DNA from: a virus
Length of the DNA: 39,861 nt
Direction: 5' to 3' (one strand)
IMG/VR virus record: IMGVR_UViG_3300049216_000621
Span: 1-39,861 of that record
Shown here in pieces: positions 24,865 to 32,075 of this stretch; position 1 is the stretch's first letter; each line of letters begins with the position of its first letter. The notes under the pieces are model-generated. The model had not been told where the DNA came from. It ran no database searches and saw only the letters and a list, made by a program, of their open reading frames with translations. Position numbers and translations under genes: made by a program.

Positions 24865-25317
24865 TCATGCCATTTTCAGGCCTTCGCTGTCATCGCTAAC
24901 CGTAATCAGTTCGATCAATATCCATGCGCCAACGGCAACAGCAGCCAATGGGTAGATGGCAAACGCGAGAATTGTCAGAATCAATTGAACCACCCCGCGA
25001 CCATAGAAACCGGCGTAGAAATTGTGTGCGCCGATGCCACCGATCAGGAGGCCGAGAATAATGAAGATACCGCGCTGCTTGATGGATTTTTTCCGACCTG
25101 AGAGCGGCCCACCGAGGATCTGTTCATATTTTTGCATCCGTTCTTTCTCTTCTTGGCGTTCAGCCTTGATCCGACCCCAGTCTTTCCAGACATCGCGCCC
25201 TTCAAGTCGGGTCGGAGTCATTGCATTTATCTCCCCGATTTGCTCATACATTTGTAAATCATCGAACGAATAAGGTCCCTGCTCTTCGTTCCTGACGCGG
25301 ATAATGTAGCTGCTCAT
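24865..25317 (-). CDS. GYF-TM2 domain membrane protein
   Basis: The 150-residue protein has an N-terminal GYF_2-like domain (MSSYIIRVRNEEQGPYSFDD ... MTPTRLEGRDVWKDW), a short charged linker, and a C-terminal TM2 domain. The TM2 domain reads RGIFIILGLLIGGIGAHNFY followed by AGFYGRGVVQLILTILAFAI, with the signature 'G..GahnFYaGfygrG...l'. GYF_2 domains often bind partner proteins and TM2 domains are two-helix membrane units of unknown activity. It is host-like instead of structural. Lying between the control region and the late block, it may be a lysogenic conversion or exclusion gene. Confidence 0.7.
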   Translation of the reverse strand: MSSYIIRVRNEEQGPYSFDDLQMYEQIGEINAMTPTRLEGRDVWKDWGRIKAERQEEKERMQKYEQILGGPLSGRKKSIKQRGIFIILGLLIGGIGAHNFYAGFYGRGVVQLILTILAFAIYPLAAVAVGAWILIELITVSDDSEGLKMA

Positions 25318-25319
25318 AT

Positions 25320-25661
25320 TTAATTTTTCTTTCTCGGCTTTGGCTTGGGGTAGGATGAAGTCGGCTGCGTAATAACGTTCCCGTCGCCCGTAATTGTCGT
25401 CACCATATTGGGCTTTTCATTCAAGCGAGCCGACTGCGCCGACTCTCGTGCCGCTTCGATGGAATTGTATAGCCCTCGATGGAGGGCCATATCGGTCGCG
25501 TCCTTCTCAGAGAAGCCGCATTCCTTGGCCAGACAATAGCGATAGAACCCGGACTTCGTCATGTGACGGTTTGCCGCTTCGCGCTTAGCCCTCTCGATCA
25601 GGGAAACAGGAGCGCTGAATGCGTCCACGGCTTGGTCGGCTTTACGGCTCTGGCTGGGCAT
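25320..25661 (-). CDS. Small basic protein, possible DNA-binding regulator
   Basis: A 113-residue basic protein, first gene leftward from the divergent control region. SLIERAKREAANRHMTKSGF followed by YRYCLAKECGFSEKDATDMA reads like a ribbon-helix-helix or helix-turn-helix-like core with a preference for helical, basic residues. The C-terminus is disordered (NVITQPTSSYPKPKPRKKN). Its promoter region carries a copy of the palindromic operator core, so it is a plausible partner or target of the rightward regulator. Whether it is a repressor or a membrane gene's regulator is unknown. Confidence 0.5.
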   Translation of the reverse strand: MPSQSRKADQAVDAFSAPVSLIERAKREAANRHMTKSGFYRYCLAKECGFSEKDATDMALHRGLYNSIEAARESAQSARLNEKPNMVTTITGDGNVITQPTSSYPKPKPRKKN

Positions 25662-25670
25662 AGGTTCTAA

Positions 25671-25687
25671 TTAATACACTGTATAAA
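25671..25687. promoter_or_regulatory. Operator-like dyad O2 near the leftward gene
   Basis: Arms TTAATAC and GTATAAA flank ACT; the core TAATAC-N3-GTATAA is nearly the core of the perfect palindrome at 25710-25736 (TTATAC-N3-GTATAA). The dyad lies 10 bases before the leftward gene's ATG, and a TTGAAT -35-like hexamer on the minus strand is at 25691-25696. Same-core sites on both sides of a divergent promoter region suggest one regulator binding both. Confidence 0.5.
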
Positions 25688-25703
25688 AATATTCAACCTT
25701 TGC

Positions 25704-25731
25704 TTGACCGGGGCGTTATACGGTGTATAAC
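25704..25731 (+). promoter_or_regulatory. Rightward early promoter candidate
   Basis: TTGACC at 25704-25709 and TATAAC at 25726-25731 are separated by 16 bases, a good sigma-70-type pair. The spacer and -10 are occupied by the perfect palindrome at 25710-25736, so a bound repressor would block it. Predicted transcription would begin at about 25737-25740, essentially at the ATG of the tiny regulator gene (25739), making the message leaderless or nearly so. Confidence 0.5.
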
Positions 25732-25736
25732 GCCCC
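25710..25736. promoter_or_regulatory. Perfect 27-bp palindromic operator O1
   Basis: Arms GGGGCGTTATAC and GTATAACGCCCC are exact reverse complements around GGT. The palindrome ends two bases before the ATG of the ribbon-helix-helix-like gene and overlaps the -10 and spacer of the candidate promoter. Ribbon-helix-helix repressors typically bind such dyads and regulate themselves. In RNA it would form a 12-bp hairpin beside the start codon if transcribed from further upstream. Confidence 0.65.
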
Positions 25737-25738
25737 TA

Positions 25739-25906
25739 ATGAATCCAGCCAAAGACAAAGAGAGCGAGGAAACTGAGCTGGCAGCCGTGCGTCTCCCAAA
25801 AAAACTTCGGGCCGCCGCCAAATCAAAGGCCAAGAAAGAGGACATCACTTTCTCGCAGCTCATGCGTCGCGCCCTCCGCAAGGAACTTCACAGTTTCTTT
25901 TTTTGA
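25739..25906 (+). CDS. Ribbon-helix-helix-like small regulator
   Basis: A 55-residue basic protein from ATG 25739. AAVRLPKKLRAAAKSKAKKE followed by DITFSQLMRRALRKEL has the CopG/Arc layout: a short strand (LAAVRLP), a helix, a turn, and a second helix with 'SqlmRrAlrkel'. Such dimers bind palindromes and often repress their own promoter, and the palindrome O1 abuts its start codon. It is the first gene of the early block and the best candidate for the switch regulator. Longer starts upstream (TTG 25700) would run through the operator and are less likely. Confidence 0.6.
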   Translation: MNPAKDKESEETELAAVRLPKKLRAAAKSKAKKEDITFSQLMRRALRKELHSFFF

Positions 25907-25909
25907 TCC

Positions 25910-26152
25910 ATGAGTACCGCTTCCGAGCAACCCGAGTTCGATTTCGATAACCAGCTTCCCGCTGGCAAGGAATGGTTCTCGCCGCGATGGTTGGCGCGGC
26001 ATTGGGGCAAGAGCGTGCAACACGTCCTCAACCTCATTGAAGAGGGCGAGATCAAGGACGTCGTCGACATGCGCAGCAAGCACGCGCGCCGGACCTGCGC
26101 CAATATTCCCCGTCAGTCGGTCGTCGATTTCCTGAACCGGAGGAAGAAGTGA
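25910..26152 (+). CDS. Helix-turn-helix protein (excisionase/MerR-like)
   Basis: An 80-residue protein with KEWFSPRWLARHWGKSVQHV followed by LNLIEEGEIKDVVDMRSKHA and 'ARRTCANIPRQSVVDFLNRR'. This is the 'ylt..elA..lgvs...v..li..Gel.a..v....R.r..I....v..fl..' pattern of small excisionase-type helix-turn-helix proteins. Excisionase-like proteins in Mu-like phages act as early transcription regulators (Ner-type role). It follows the RHH-like gene by three bases and its TGA overlaps the next GTG. Confidence 0.7.
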   Translation: MSTASEQPEFDFDNQLPAGKEWFSPRWLARHWGKSVQHVLNLIEEGEIKDVVDMRSKHARRTCANIPRQSVVDFLNRRKK

Positions 26153-26397
26153 GCGCCTACAACATCGCGCTCGGCAATGCCCGCTCGCTCGGGTTGTTCT
26201 CCCAGATCGAACCCGAGCAGTCGCACCCATCGATCCCCACCCTCCTTTCTGCGCCTGCTCCTGGCTGGGTTTCTCTCCTCGATCCGCCCAGCTCCCGTGT
26301 CTACCGCGATTACATCGCCCGAATCGAGCGCGTACGCCTCGGGTTTTCAAAGTCCCATCACTGCGGACGTCCACGTCGCACCTCCAAAACCTTATGA
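26149..26397 (+). CDS. Small unknown early protein
   Basis: Begins with GTG at 26149, overlapping the preceding TGA (GTGA), and ends with TGA overlapping the next ATG (26394-26397). The 82-residue protein is MSAYNIALGNARSLGLFSQ, a Pro/Ser-rich middle, and SRVYRDYIARIERVRLGFSK followed by a basic end. The C-terminal helix has a plausible natural composition. No family is recognised; overlap at both ends is the main support. Confidence 0.5.
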   Translation: MSAYNIALGNARSLGLFSQIEPEQSHPSIPTLLSAPAPGWVSLLDPPSSRVYRDYIARIERVRLGFSKSHHCGRPRRTSKTL

Positions 26398-27140
26398 CTC
26401 CATCAACCCCAACCACCAAGGCCCTTATGTTCCTACCCCCCAAGGCAACACCACAGGAAATTGAAAACTACCTTCGAGGTAGCATTCAACTCGAACAAGT
26501 CAGCGAGCGCAGCCGCATCCTCGCCCAGGCCCTCCAAGGCATGTGCCTCACCGAGCTGCGCAAGCAGCACGGCCACCACAACGTTAATCGCCACTCCGCA
26601 CAGTGCGGAGTGGGGTGGGAAGAGTATATCGATAAGAGCTTTGGCATCTCGGACGATACCGCCCAGCGCCGCATCAAGTGCTGGATCGCGGTTCAGGCTC
26701 GCATCGCCAAGCTCTCCGAGGGCGAGAAAAAGTCTGCCTTCGGGCTCTTGAGCAAATCGCCGAGCCAACTCACCGAGCAGGAATTTGTCACGCTCAAGGC
26801 GGTCACGCACAAGGTCACCGACCGCGTCACGCAGGCCCAGCTCATCGAAGAGGCCGACTATTTGATCCTGCCGCCCGGTGAGCGCGCCAAGCGCCGCAGC
26901 GCCAAGCACGCAGGCGACAAGGGCGGCGCGCACGTCTCCGATCCGAAAGAGGAACAGGTCCAGCTCCACTTCCACTTCGACAACTTTCTGGAGATCGCCC
27001 GTAAGGCGATGTCGAAGGGCAAGGACAAGGTCACCGTCCTGGCCCACCTGCCGCGCGAGCGCTGGCTCGCCATCAAGGCTGACCTCGAGGCCCTCATCAA
27101 GGAAGGCGACGCCGTTCACGGCCTCGGCAAAAGCAAATGA
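26394..27140 (+). CDS. DUF3102-like early protein with a palindromic insert
   Basis: A 248-residue protein. After a polar start it has 'ERSRILAQALQGMCLTELRK' followed by QHGHHN, then 'GWEEYIDKSFGISDDTAQRR', which is the DUF3102 layout (helix, 'HG.w..wl...fgiS..TA.ry'). A ten-residue run (VNRHSAQCGV) sits between the two halves and is encoded by a perfect DNA palindrome (26591-26613). A Lys/Glu-rich region with LTEQEFVTLKAVTHKVTDRV and a C-terminal acidic/basic part follow. The family is often linked to phage and plasmid DNA binding; function is unknown. Confidence 0.6.
   Translation: MTPSTPTTKALMFLPPKATPQEIENYLRGSIQLEQVSERSRILAQALQGMCLTELRKQHGHHNVNRHSAQCGVGWEEYIDKSFGISDDTAQRRIKCWIAVQARIAKLSEGEKKSAFGLLSKSPSQLTEQEFVTLKAVTHKVTDRVTQAQLIEEADYLILPPGERAKRRSAKHAGDKGGAHVSDPKEEQVQLHFHFDNFLEIARKAMSKGKDKVTVLAHLPRERWLAIKADLEALIKEGDAVHGLGKSK
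26591..26613. repeat. Perfect 23-bp palindrome inside the DUF3102-like gene
   Basis: Arms CCACTCCGCAC and GTGCGGAGTGG are exact reverse complements around a single A. It lies in frame within the DUF3102-like coding region at the point where an insertion relative to the family pattern appears. It could form a strong hairpin in the early message or bind a dimeric protein. Confidence 0.75.
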
Positions 27141-27173
27141 GCCCAAGAGAAGTGTTCAGCGCCAAAATCGAAA

Positions 27174-27602
27174 TCAGCCCGTCCTGGAGTCGTCTTCCTC
27201 GCCGTGAATTAGGTTCTGTCGCATCTGCTCGCGCCAGACTGGAACGTGCTTTCCCCAACTGGCGACAAGAAGGTCTTCCAGCGCCCTATCTCCATCTCCA
27301 TCCGCAAATTCCTCCTCCTGCTCGGCCTTCTCTTTTGCCAGGACAACCGCGTACACCACGCGGTGAGCAAAGTGCCATCGCTCCAGCACCGTCAATTTGG
27401 GCATCCGCTGATCTCGCGCCAAGGAACGGGCGGTGGCATCGAGCACTGGGCGCAGTTGCTCTTCGGTTTGTACAATGGATTGGAGCGTTACTTCGTTACT
27501 CAGGCCGATCCATTCAGCAGGCCACGCGTCGCCCAGTCTTTCAAATATCTCCAGCAGCACCGATTGAACTGCGGCCCAATTCAGTTCCGCCTCCGGGTCC
27601 AT
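27174..27602 (-). CDS. Lone minus-strand gene upstream of the transposase
   Basis: The 142-residue product has a natural amino acid mix with Trp, Glu and Leu (LNWAAVQSVLLEIFERLGDA, AWPAEWIGLSNEVTLQSIVQ, LERWHFAHRVVYAVVLAKEK, LLVASWGKHVPVWREQMRQN), unlike the Pro/Arg/Ser-rich plus-strand frame in the same place. It fills the gap between the DUF3102-like gene and the transposase without overlapping either, in the opposite orientation. It is probably a mostly helical soluble protein of unknown family. Convergence with the early block makes it a candidate lysogenic or regulatory gene transcribed separately; its promoter would have to lie just upstream of the transposase gene. Confidence 0.55.
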   Translation of the reverse strand: MDPEAELNWAAVQSVLLEIFERLGDAWPAEWIGLSNEVTLQSIVQTEEQLRPVLDATARSLARDQRMPKLTVLERWHFAHRVVYAVVLAKEKAEQEEEFADGDGDRALEDLLVASWGKHVPVWREQMRQNLIHGEEDDSRTG

Positions 27603-27642
27603 CCCGGAAGGTTAATCGATCGACCTCGGAGGACAACGTCAA

Positions 27643-29793
27643 ATGAGCGACATCGCCGCCATCGAGCCGTCCAGCCTCGCCTACAGCGCGGAAATCCAGT
27701 ACGCGCAGCTCCCCGCCCGCATCAAGCGCGAGGTCGATCTATGGCTCCCCTCCGTCCTGCGCGTGATCGAGGGCAAGCCCAAGAGCCTCGCCATCGCCCG
27801 CGAGGCGGAATTTCTGTCGGTGCAATTCCAGCGGCCCGTCTCGGCGGCGACCGTGCGAGCGAAGGTTTCCCTCTTCGAGAAGATGGGCCGCAGCTACCGC
27901 GCCTTCATCAACTGGTCGAAGATGCCCCACCAGGAGAACAATCTCCCGACCGAATTTCTCGAATGGTATCTCGTCACGGTCTGCGGTGGCAACCAGCGCA
28001 AGAACAGGCCCGCTCATTCAAAGCTCATCCGGCACTGGCAGGGCCGCAAGGAAATCCCCGGCTATCGCGGCAAGGACTACACCGTCGACGGGAAGGAAAA
28101 GCCGGAACTCGACTACCCGATGGCGTACCCCGGCACCGACATGCCGTGGGGATGGACCTACTCCAATCTTCAGAAGGCGCTGCGCAAAAATCCCTACTGC
28201 CGGTTTCTCCTCACGATGCGCCGCCAAGGATCGGTCGCCGCCTGCGCCCTCCTGCCAAACGTCTGCCTCTCCACACGGGTCGACATCAAGCCGGGGCAAT
28301 TCTACATGCCGGACGACCGCTGGATCGATTGCGACATCATCGTCGCGGGCCAGACCGAACCGGCCCGGCCCATTGAGCTCGGTTTCGGCGACGTCGCTTC
28401 GACCAAGAAAGTCTGCTGGGGCATCAAGCCCCAGCTCCGCACGCGCCGTAAGGGACCACGCGAGCGCACAAAGCTCGACGATATGCGCCTCCTCCTCGCG
28501 CAACTCCTCTGCCTCATCGGTTATCACAAGGACGGCGTCACCTTCATCATCGAGCACGGAACGGCCACCATCCCCGAGGAATTAATCCTCCTCCTCTGCC
28601 AGCTCTCGGGCGGCGAAGTGGTCAACGGCAAGATCGTCCGCGAGGGATTCATCAAGGTGCACCCCAGCGGCATGCAGGGCGGTTTGCGGATGATGGGCGG
28701 TTACCTGGGCAAGCGCCTCGGCAACTTCAAGGCCAAGGCCAGTTACGAATCGAGCCACAACCTTTACCACAACGAGTCCGCCGATCTGCCCGGCCAGAAG
28801 GGAAAAGACCCCGCGCACGCGCCCGAGGACGATGGCGCGGTCGCCAACGAATCGAAGCGGCTCCTCACCATGATGCTCGCGCTGCGGCCTGATCTCCGCG
28901 AGCACATCAAATTTCACCACCTCCATTTCAAGGCGTTCATGAGCGCCTACATCCAGTTGAAAAACCGGATCGAGGACCGGACCAATCATCGCATCCAGAA
29001 TTGGGAGGAGTGCGGCTACGTCATCGCCGAGTACCGCGTCACCTACGATCCGAACGGCTGGCGTCCGCGCTCCGAGCTTGCCGCGATGCCGCCCGTCCAG
29101 CGCCAGGCCATCGAGGCGCTGATCGAAAAAGTCCCGTATCTCAAGCGGACGCGCCGCATGTCACCCAATGAGGTCTGGGAGCGTGGGTTGGCCGAGCTGA
29201 CTGTGCTGCCCATTCACTGCATGCGCCTCATCCTTGGGGAGGGCCTGATGGAAGTCCACGCGGTGCAGAAGAACGGCGAGTTTGTTTTCAAGCGCACGGA
29301 CGTCAGCGAGGACCCGCTCCACTTCGTCGCCATCGCCGACAATGGCGAGGGCGTCGAAACCGTCTTGCAACCGGGACGCGAGTACCGGACCTGGTTGAAC
29401 GATTTCAACCCCGACATGCTCTTCGTCGAGGAGATGGGCGGCGCGAATCACGGTCGCTACCTCGGCATCTGCAAGCCGGTGCCCAAGGCTGGCCACGGTG
29501 ACGACAAGACGCGCCACGCCGCCGTGCGCGCGGCGGAAGCGCGCTTCGCCAAGGCATCCGCCCCCTACGTCGCCCAGGGGCAAAAGCTCCTCCAGCAGCG
29601 TGAGGCCCAGCTCGACCACAACACCAGCGTCATCAGCGGAGGGCCGCTCACTGATGCCGAACGCAGAGCCGAAGAGACACGCCTCGCCGAGCCGCTCGAT
29701 CCCTCCGACGTCGCCGCGCTGCGCGACACACCCGCTTCTTCGCCAACCCCCGAACCCCCCACGTCCGACCTGTCCGCCAAGGACTTCATCTAA
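27643..29793 (+). CDS. MuA-like DDE transposase
   Basis: A 716-residue transposase with a GGAGG site 10 bases before the ATG. The N-terminal 220 residues are helical, as in the end-binding domains. The catalytic core starts at WIDCDIIVAGQ (Asp229 or Asp231), has FIIEHGTATIPEE (Glu304, where the usual residue is Asp) and later PAHAPEDDGAV (Glu395). The beta-barrel-like region (RSELAAMPPVQRQAIEALIE, MSPNEVWERG) and a disordered charged tail (DLSAKDFI) follow. Neighbouring MuB-like ATPase and phage genes make the identity firm. It integrates and replicates phage DNA by transposition. Exact catalytic residues need alignment. Confidence 0.88.
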   Translation: MSDIAAIEPSSLAYSAEIQYAQLPARIKREVDLWLPSVLRVIEGKPKSLAIAREAEFLSVQFQRPVSAATVRAKVSLFEKMGRSYRAFINWSKMPHQENNLPTEFLEWYLVTVCGGNQRKNRPAHSKLIRHWQGRKEIPGYRGKDYTVDGKEKPELDYPMAYPGTDMPWGWTYSNLQKALRKNPYCRFLLTMRRQGSVAACALLPNVCLSTRVDIKPGQFYMPDDRWIDCDIIVAGQTEPARPIELGFGDVASTKKVCWGIKPQLRTRRKGPRERTKLDDMRLLLAQLLCLIGYHKDGVTFIIEHGTATIPEELILLLCQLSGGEVVNGKIVREGFIKVHPSGMQGGLRMMGGYLGKRLGNFKAKASYESSHNLYHNESADLPGQKGKDPAHAPEDDGAVANESKRLLTMMLALRPDLREHIKFHHLHFKAFMSAYIQLKNRIEDRTNHRIQNWEECGYVIAEYRVTYDPNGWRPRSELAAMPPVQRQAIEALIEKVPYLKRTRRMSPNEVWERGLAELTVLPIHCMRLILGEGLMEVHAVQKNGEFVFKRTDVSEDPLHFVAIADNGEGVETVLQPGREYRTWLNDFNPDMLFVEEMGGANHGRYLGICKPVPKAGHGDDKTRHAAVRAAEARFAKASAPYVAQGQKLLQQREAQLDHNTSVISGGPLTDAERRAEETRLAEPLDPSDVAALRDTPASSPTPEPPTSDLSAKDFI

Positions 29794-29799
29794 ACCCCC

Positions 29800-30867
29800 A
29801 TGCAAGAAAACGATCCCATTCCCGAAAGGCCGAACGGCACGCGCCGTTGGTCCATCCCCACCACCACCGTCAACGAGGCCACGGCCAGCATGCCGGAGGA
29901 ACATCGCGCCGCGCTGCGCTGGCTCCAGGGCTACGGCATCGACAGCAACAAGACCATCGATGAAGTCGCGGCCCTCCTCAAAAAGCGGGATGGCTCGAAG
30001 TATTCCCGCGATTCGGTTTATCAGGCGCTGACCGGTCGGCGCGAGGCGGGCACCGGACTCAATTCCATTGTCGGTTCCATCCTCGAACTGCGTCGCAGCG
30101 TCGAGGCACGCAACTCGGTCGGCTTCCCCTACGTCACATGGAAGGTATCGGAGCGCATCTGGGAACTGTGCGAGATGGCCTTCACCTATCAGGACATCGT
30201 TTTCATCTATGGCCGAAGCCACCGAGGCAAGACCGTTCCCCTGAAGCAGTACGCCAAGGAAAAACCATTCGGTCGGGTCATCTACATCGAGATGCCGATT
30301 GGCGGCTACATCTCGGCGTTCAAGGCCGATCTCGCCGAGGCACTCAAGATTTCCGGCAAGTATTCCACCAACGAGCTGAGCAAGCGCATTCGCGAGGCCA
30401 TCGATCCGGGAATGATCCTGATCGTCGACCAGTTTCATCGGGCCGTCCCCCGCAATCGCCGCCAGTCCCTCGATACGTTCGATTTCATCATGCAGCTCCA
30501 CGACCTTTGTGAGTGCGGCGTTGTGCTCTGCGGCACGCCGCAGGCGCGCGAGGAGATCGAGAACGAGAAGGGCAACAACGCCGAGTTCTTCCGGCAGCTC
30601 ATCAACCGCAGCGTGGGCTCGTTCGTCATCGAGGATGCCGTCAGCGCGAACGATCTCGTTCCCTTTGCCAAGGCCATCGACTTGCCTCCGGCCACAGGCG
30701 AAGCGCTCGACTTGCAGACGGCCACCATCAGCAGCCACAGCCTCGGCAAGTGGATCAAACTGCTTCGCACGGCCATGCGGCTCGCGGCCAACAAGAATCA
30801 GCCTCTCGCTTGGGAACACGTCATCAAGGCCAACCGCTGGCTCACCGCGCAGGGAGAAAGCAAATGA
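29800..30867 (+). CDS. MuB-like AAA ATPase, transposition target selection
   Basis: A 355-residue protein with an N-terminal helix-turn-helix-like region (TIDEVAALLKKRDGSKYSRD, SVYQALTGRR), then an AAA core: Walker A GRSHRGKT at 138-145 and Walker B MILIVDQFH (Asp210, though Gln instead of Glu follows). A likely sensor 1 lies at VVLCGTPQAREE, with a C-terminal helical domain (SLGKWIKLLRTAMRLAANKN). MuB and its relatives bind DNA with ATP and deliver targets to the transposase. The immediate position after the transposase gene is diagnostic. The stop overlaps the next ATG. Confidence 0.85.
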   Translation: MQENDPIPERPNGTRRWSIPTTTVNEATASMPEEHRAALRWLQGYGIDSNKTIDEVAALLKKRDGSKYSRDSVYQALTGRREAGTGLNSIVGSILELRRSVEARNSVGFPYVTWKVSERIWELCEMAFTYQDIVFIYGRSHRGKTVPLKQYAKEKPFGRVIYIEMPIGGYISAFKADLAEALKISGKYSTNELSKRIREAIDPGMILIVDQFHRAVPRNRRQSLDTFDFIMQLHDLCECGVVLCGTPQAREEIENEKGNNAEFFRQLINRSVGSFVIEDAVSANDLVPFAKAIDLPPATGEALDLQTATISSHSLGKWIKLLRTAMRLAANKNQPLAWEHVIKANRWLTAQGESK

Positions 30868-31067
30868 GCGCCCCGACTTGTCTCGCCCTCATGTGCTGGA
30901 AGCCGCGCGAGGAAACCCGCGTCTTCTGCGACAAGCACCTCGCCATGCTCACCAAAGAGGAGCGCGCCGCCCTCGATGCCGCGCCGGTCGACAGCAACCG
31001 CCGACTTACCCTCATCTCTGAGGCCATGAACTCCATCGCCCACCAGGAAGGACGACTCCGCTCATGA
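30864..31067 (+). CDS. 67-residue Cys-containing small protein
   Basis: Starts at ATG 30864, overlapping the ATPase TGA, and ends at a TGA overlapping the next ATG. MSAPTCLALMCWKPREETRV is followed by FCDKHLAMLTKEERAALDAA and a helical end. Cys6, Cys11, Cys22 and His25 have the spacing of a small zinc-binding knuckle seen in short phage early proteins. Function is unknown. Confidence 0.6.
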   Translation: MSAPTCLALMCWKPREETRVFCDKHLAMLTKEERAALDAAPVDSNRRLTLISEAMNSIAHQEGRLRS

Positions 31068-31252
31068 GCGCTTTCCCCCTCGATCCCGATTACGACCTCG
31101 ACGCCCTACCACCGGTTCCCGACTGCCGCTGCGGGTTCGATCTCTCCCCCATCTATGGACCTCTTACGGCTGACGCCAGCCAGCCGAAACAAACCACACA
31201 ACCTCAGCCCGTATCTGGCGACGCGGGAATCCAACAGGAATCCCAATCATGA
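31064..31252 (+). CDS. 62-residue small protein, unknown
   Basis: Overlaps its neighbours at both ends (ATGA at 31064 and at 31249). The protein is MSAFPLDPDYDLDALPPVPD, a CRCGF segment, and a polar Gln/Thr/Pro-rich end. It may be a short acidic, partly disordered protein. No family is recognised, and it could be a spurious frame in a dense chain. Confidence 0.45.
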   Translation: MSAFPLDPDYDLDALPPVPDCRCGFDLSPIYGPLTADASQPKQTTQPQPVSGDAGIQQESQS

Positions 31253-31698
31253 CCCCACACACCATCCAAAAGAACATCACCCGCGCCATTCAACTCAAGC
31301 GCCAGATCGCCGATCTCGATGCTGAGCTTAAGGACATCAAGGCCGCGCTCACCCTCGAAGCCGAAAGCCGCACCGAAGAGCACGAAGTCACCGAAGGTGA
31401 TGGCTGGTCCTGGACGCAGCCAGACGGCGAGGGCAACATCGTCCGCGTCACCCAGCCGGGCCGCAAGCTCAAGAGCACCCTCAACCCGGAGGCCAAGGGC
31501 TTCGACAAAATCAAGGAGGTCGCCGGTCGCGCCTGGTCGTTCCTCTTCGTCCAAGTCCCGGCCTACAAGCCCAAGGAGGACTTCCGCACGCTCGCCGCCA
31601 CCCACCTGGGTCGCGACGCGCAGAAGCTCATCAAGCTCGTCACCACCGACAGCGACGTCAAGGTCAGCTTCGAGGTCGCGGAAAGCGAGGCCGCGTGA
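31249..31698 (+). CDS. Unknown early protein with N-terminal coiled coil
   Basis: A 149-residue protein with a coiled-coil N-terminus (ITRAIQLKRQIADLDAELKD followed by IKAALTLEAE), then a beta-like segment with GDGWSWTQPDGEGNIVRVTQ, and LFVQVPAYKPKEDFRTLAAT. The end is LIKLVTTDSDVKVSFEVAES. Shape and position recall Gam-like or host-nuclease-inhibiting early proteins of Mu-type phages, but no sequence signature confirms that. The end overlaps the next GTG. Confidence 0.6.
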   Translation: MTPHTIQKNITRAIQLKRQIADLDAELKDIKAALTLEAESRTEEHEVTEGDGWSWTQPDGEGNIVRVTQPGRKLKSTLNPEAKGFDKIKEVAGRAWSFLFVQVPAYKPKEDFRTLAATHLGRDAQKLIKLVTTDSDVKVSFEVAESEAA

Positions 31699-32075
31699 AA
31701 GACGACCACTTCGTGGACGACGAGTTCGTCCAATGCGAAGGCTGCGGTGATCAGGTGGCCCTTCACATCGCGCGGAGCGATGAGGAGGGCCTCTGGCTCT
31801 GCCCCGGCTGCCATGAGGCGTGCGTCGAAGATCGGCCTTTCACCCGGCCCGAACTCATCGAGGGCGTCTGCTGGGCCATCCTGCTCGGCTTGTTTGTCGC
31901 CCTCATGGTCGCAGTCATCATTCATCGCCTGAGCGAGCAGCCCGATCCGCCCCGGCTCCAGGCCAACGTCCACCTCTTCCTCCAGGTGCCGGATGCCTCG
32001 CTCCCTTACATGGGCGAGCTCGACACGCCCGGCGAGTTCGCTGCGCAGCACAAGACCAGGCAGGCCAACCGATGA
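31695..32075 (+). CDS. Zinc-ribbon membrane protein
   Basis: Starts at GTG 31695 overlapping the previous TGA. The N-terminus has a C-x2-C ... C-x2-C pair (QCEGCGDQVALHIARSDEEG, LWLCPGCHEAC) as in zinc ribbons. A transmembrane helix follows at about 57-76 (GVCWAILLGLFVALMVAVII). The remaining 45 residues are polar, with a proline-rich start and LFLQVPDASLPYMGELDTPG. Orientation is unknown. Its TGA overlaps the next tiny membrane gene. Confidence 0.6.
   Translation: MKDDHFVDDEFVQCEGCGDQVALHIARSDEEGLWLCPGCHEACVEDRPFTRPELIEGVCWAILLGLFVALMVAVIIHRLSEQPDPPRLQANVHLFLQVPDASLPYMGELDTPGEFAAQHKTRQANR

Noticed and set aside
27137-27646. Plus-strand open frame of 169 codons between the DUF3102-like gene and the transposase
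   Set aside because: Composition is Pro/Arg/Ser-rich with no regular structure; the minus-strand frame in the same place reads as a natural protein.
29161-30819. 552-codon minus-strand open frame across the transposase end and ATPase gene
   Set aside because: Antisense shadow of two firmly identified genes in GC-rich DNA.
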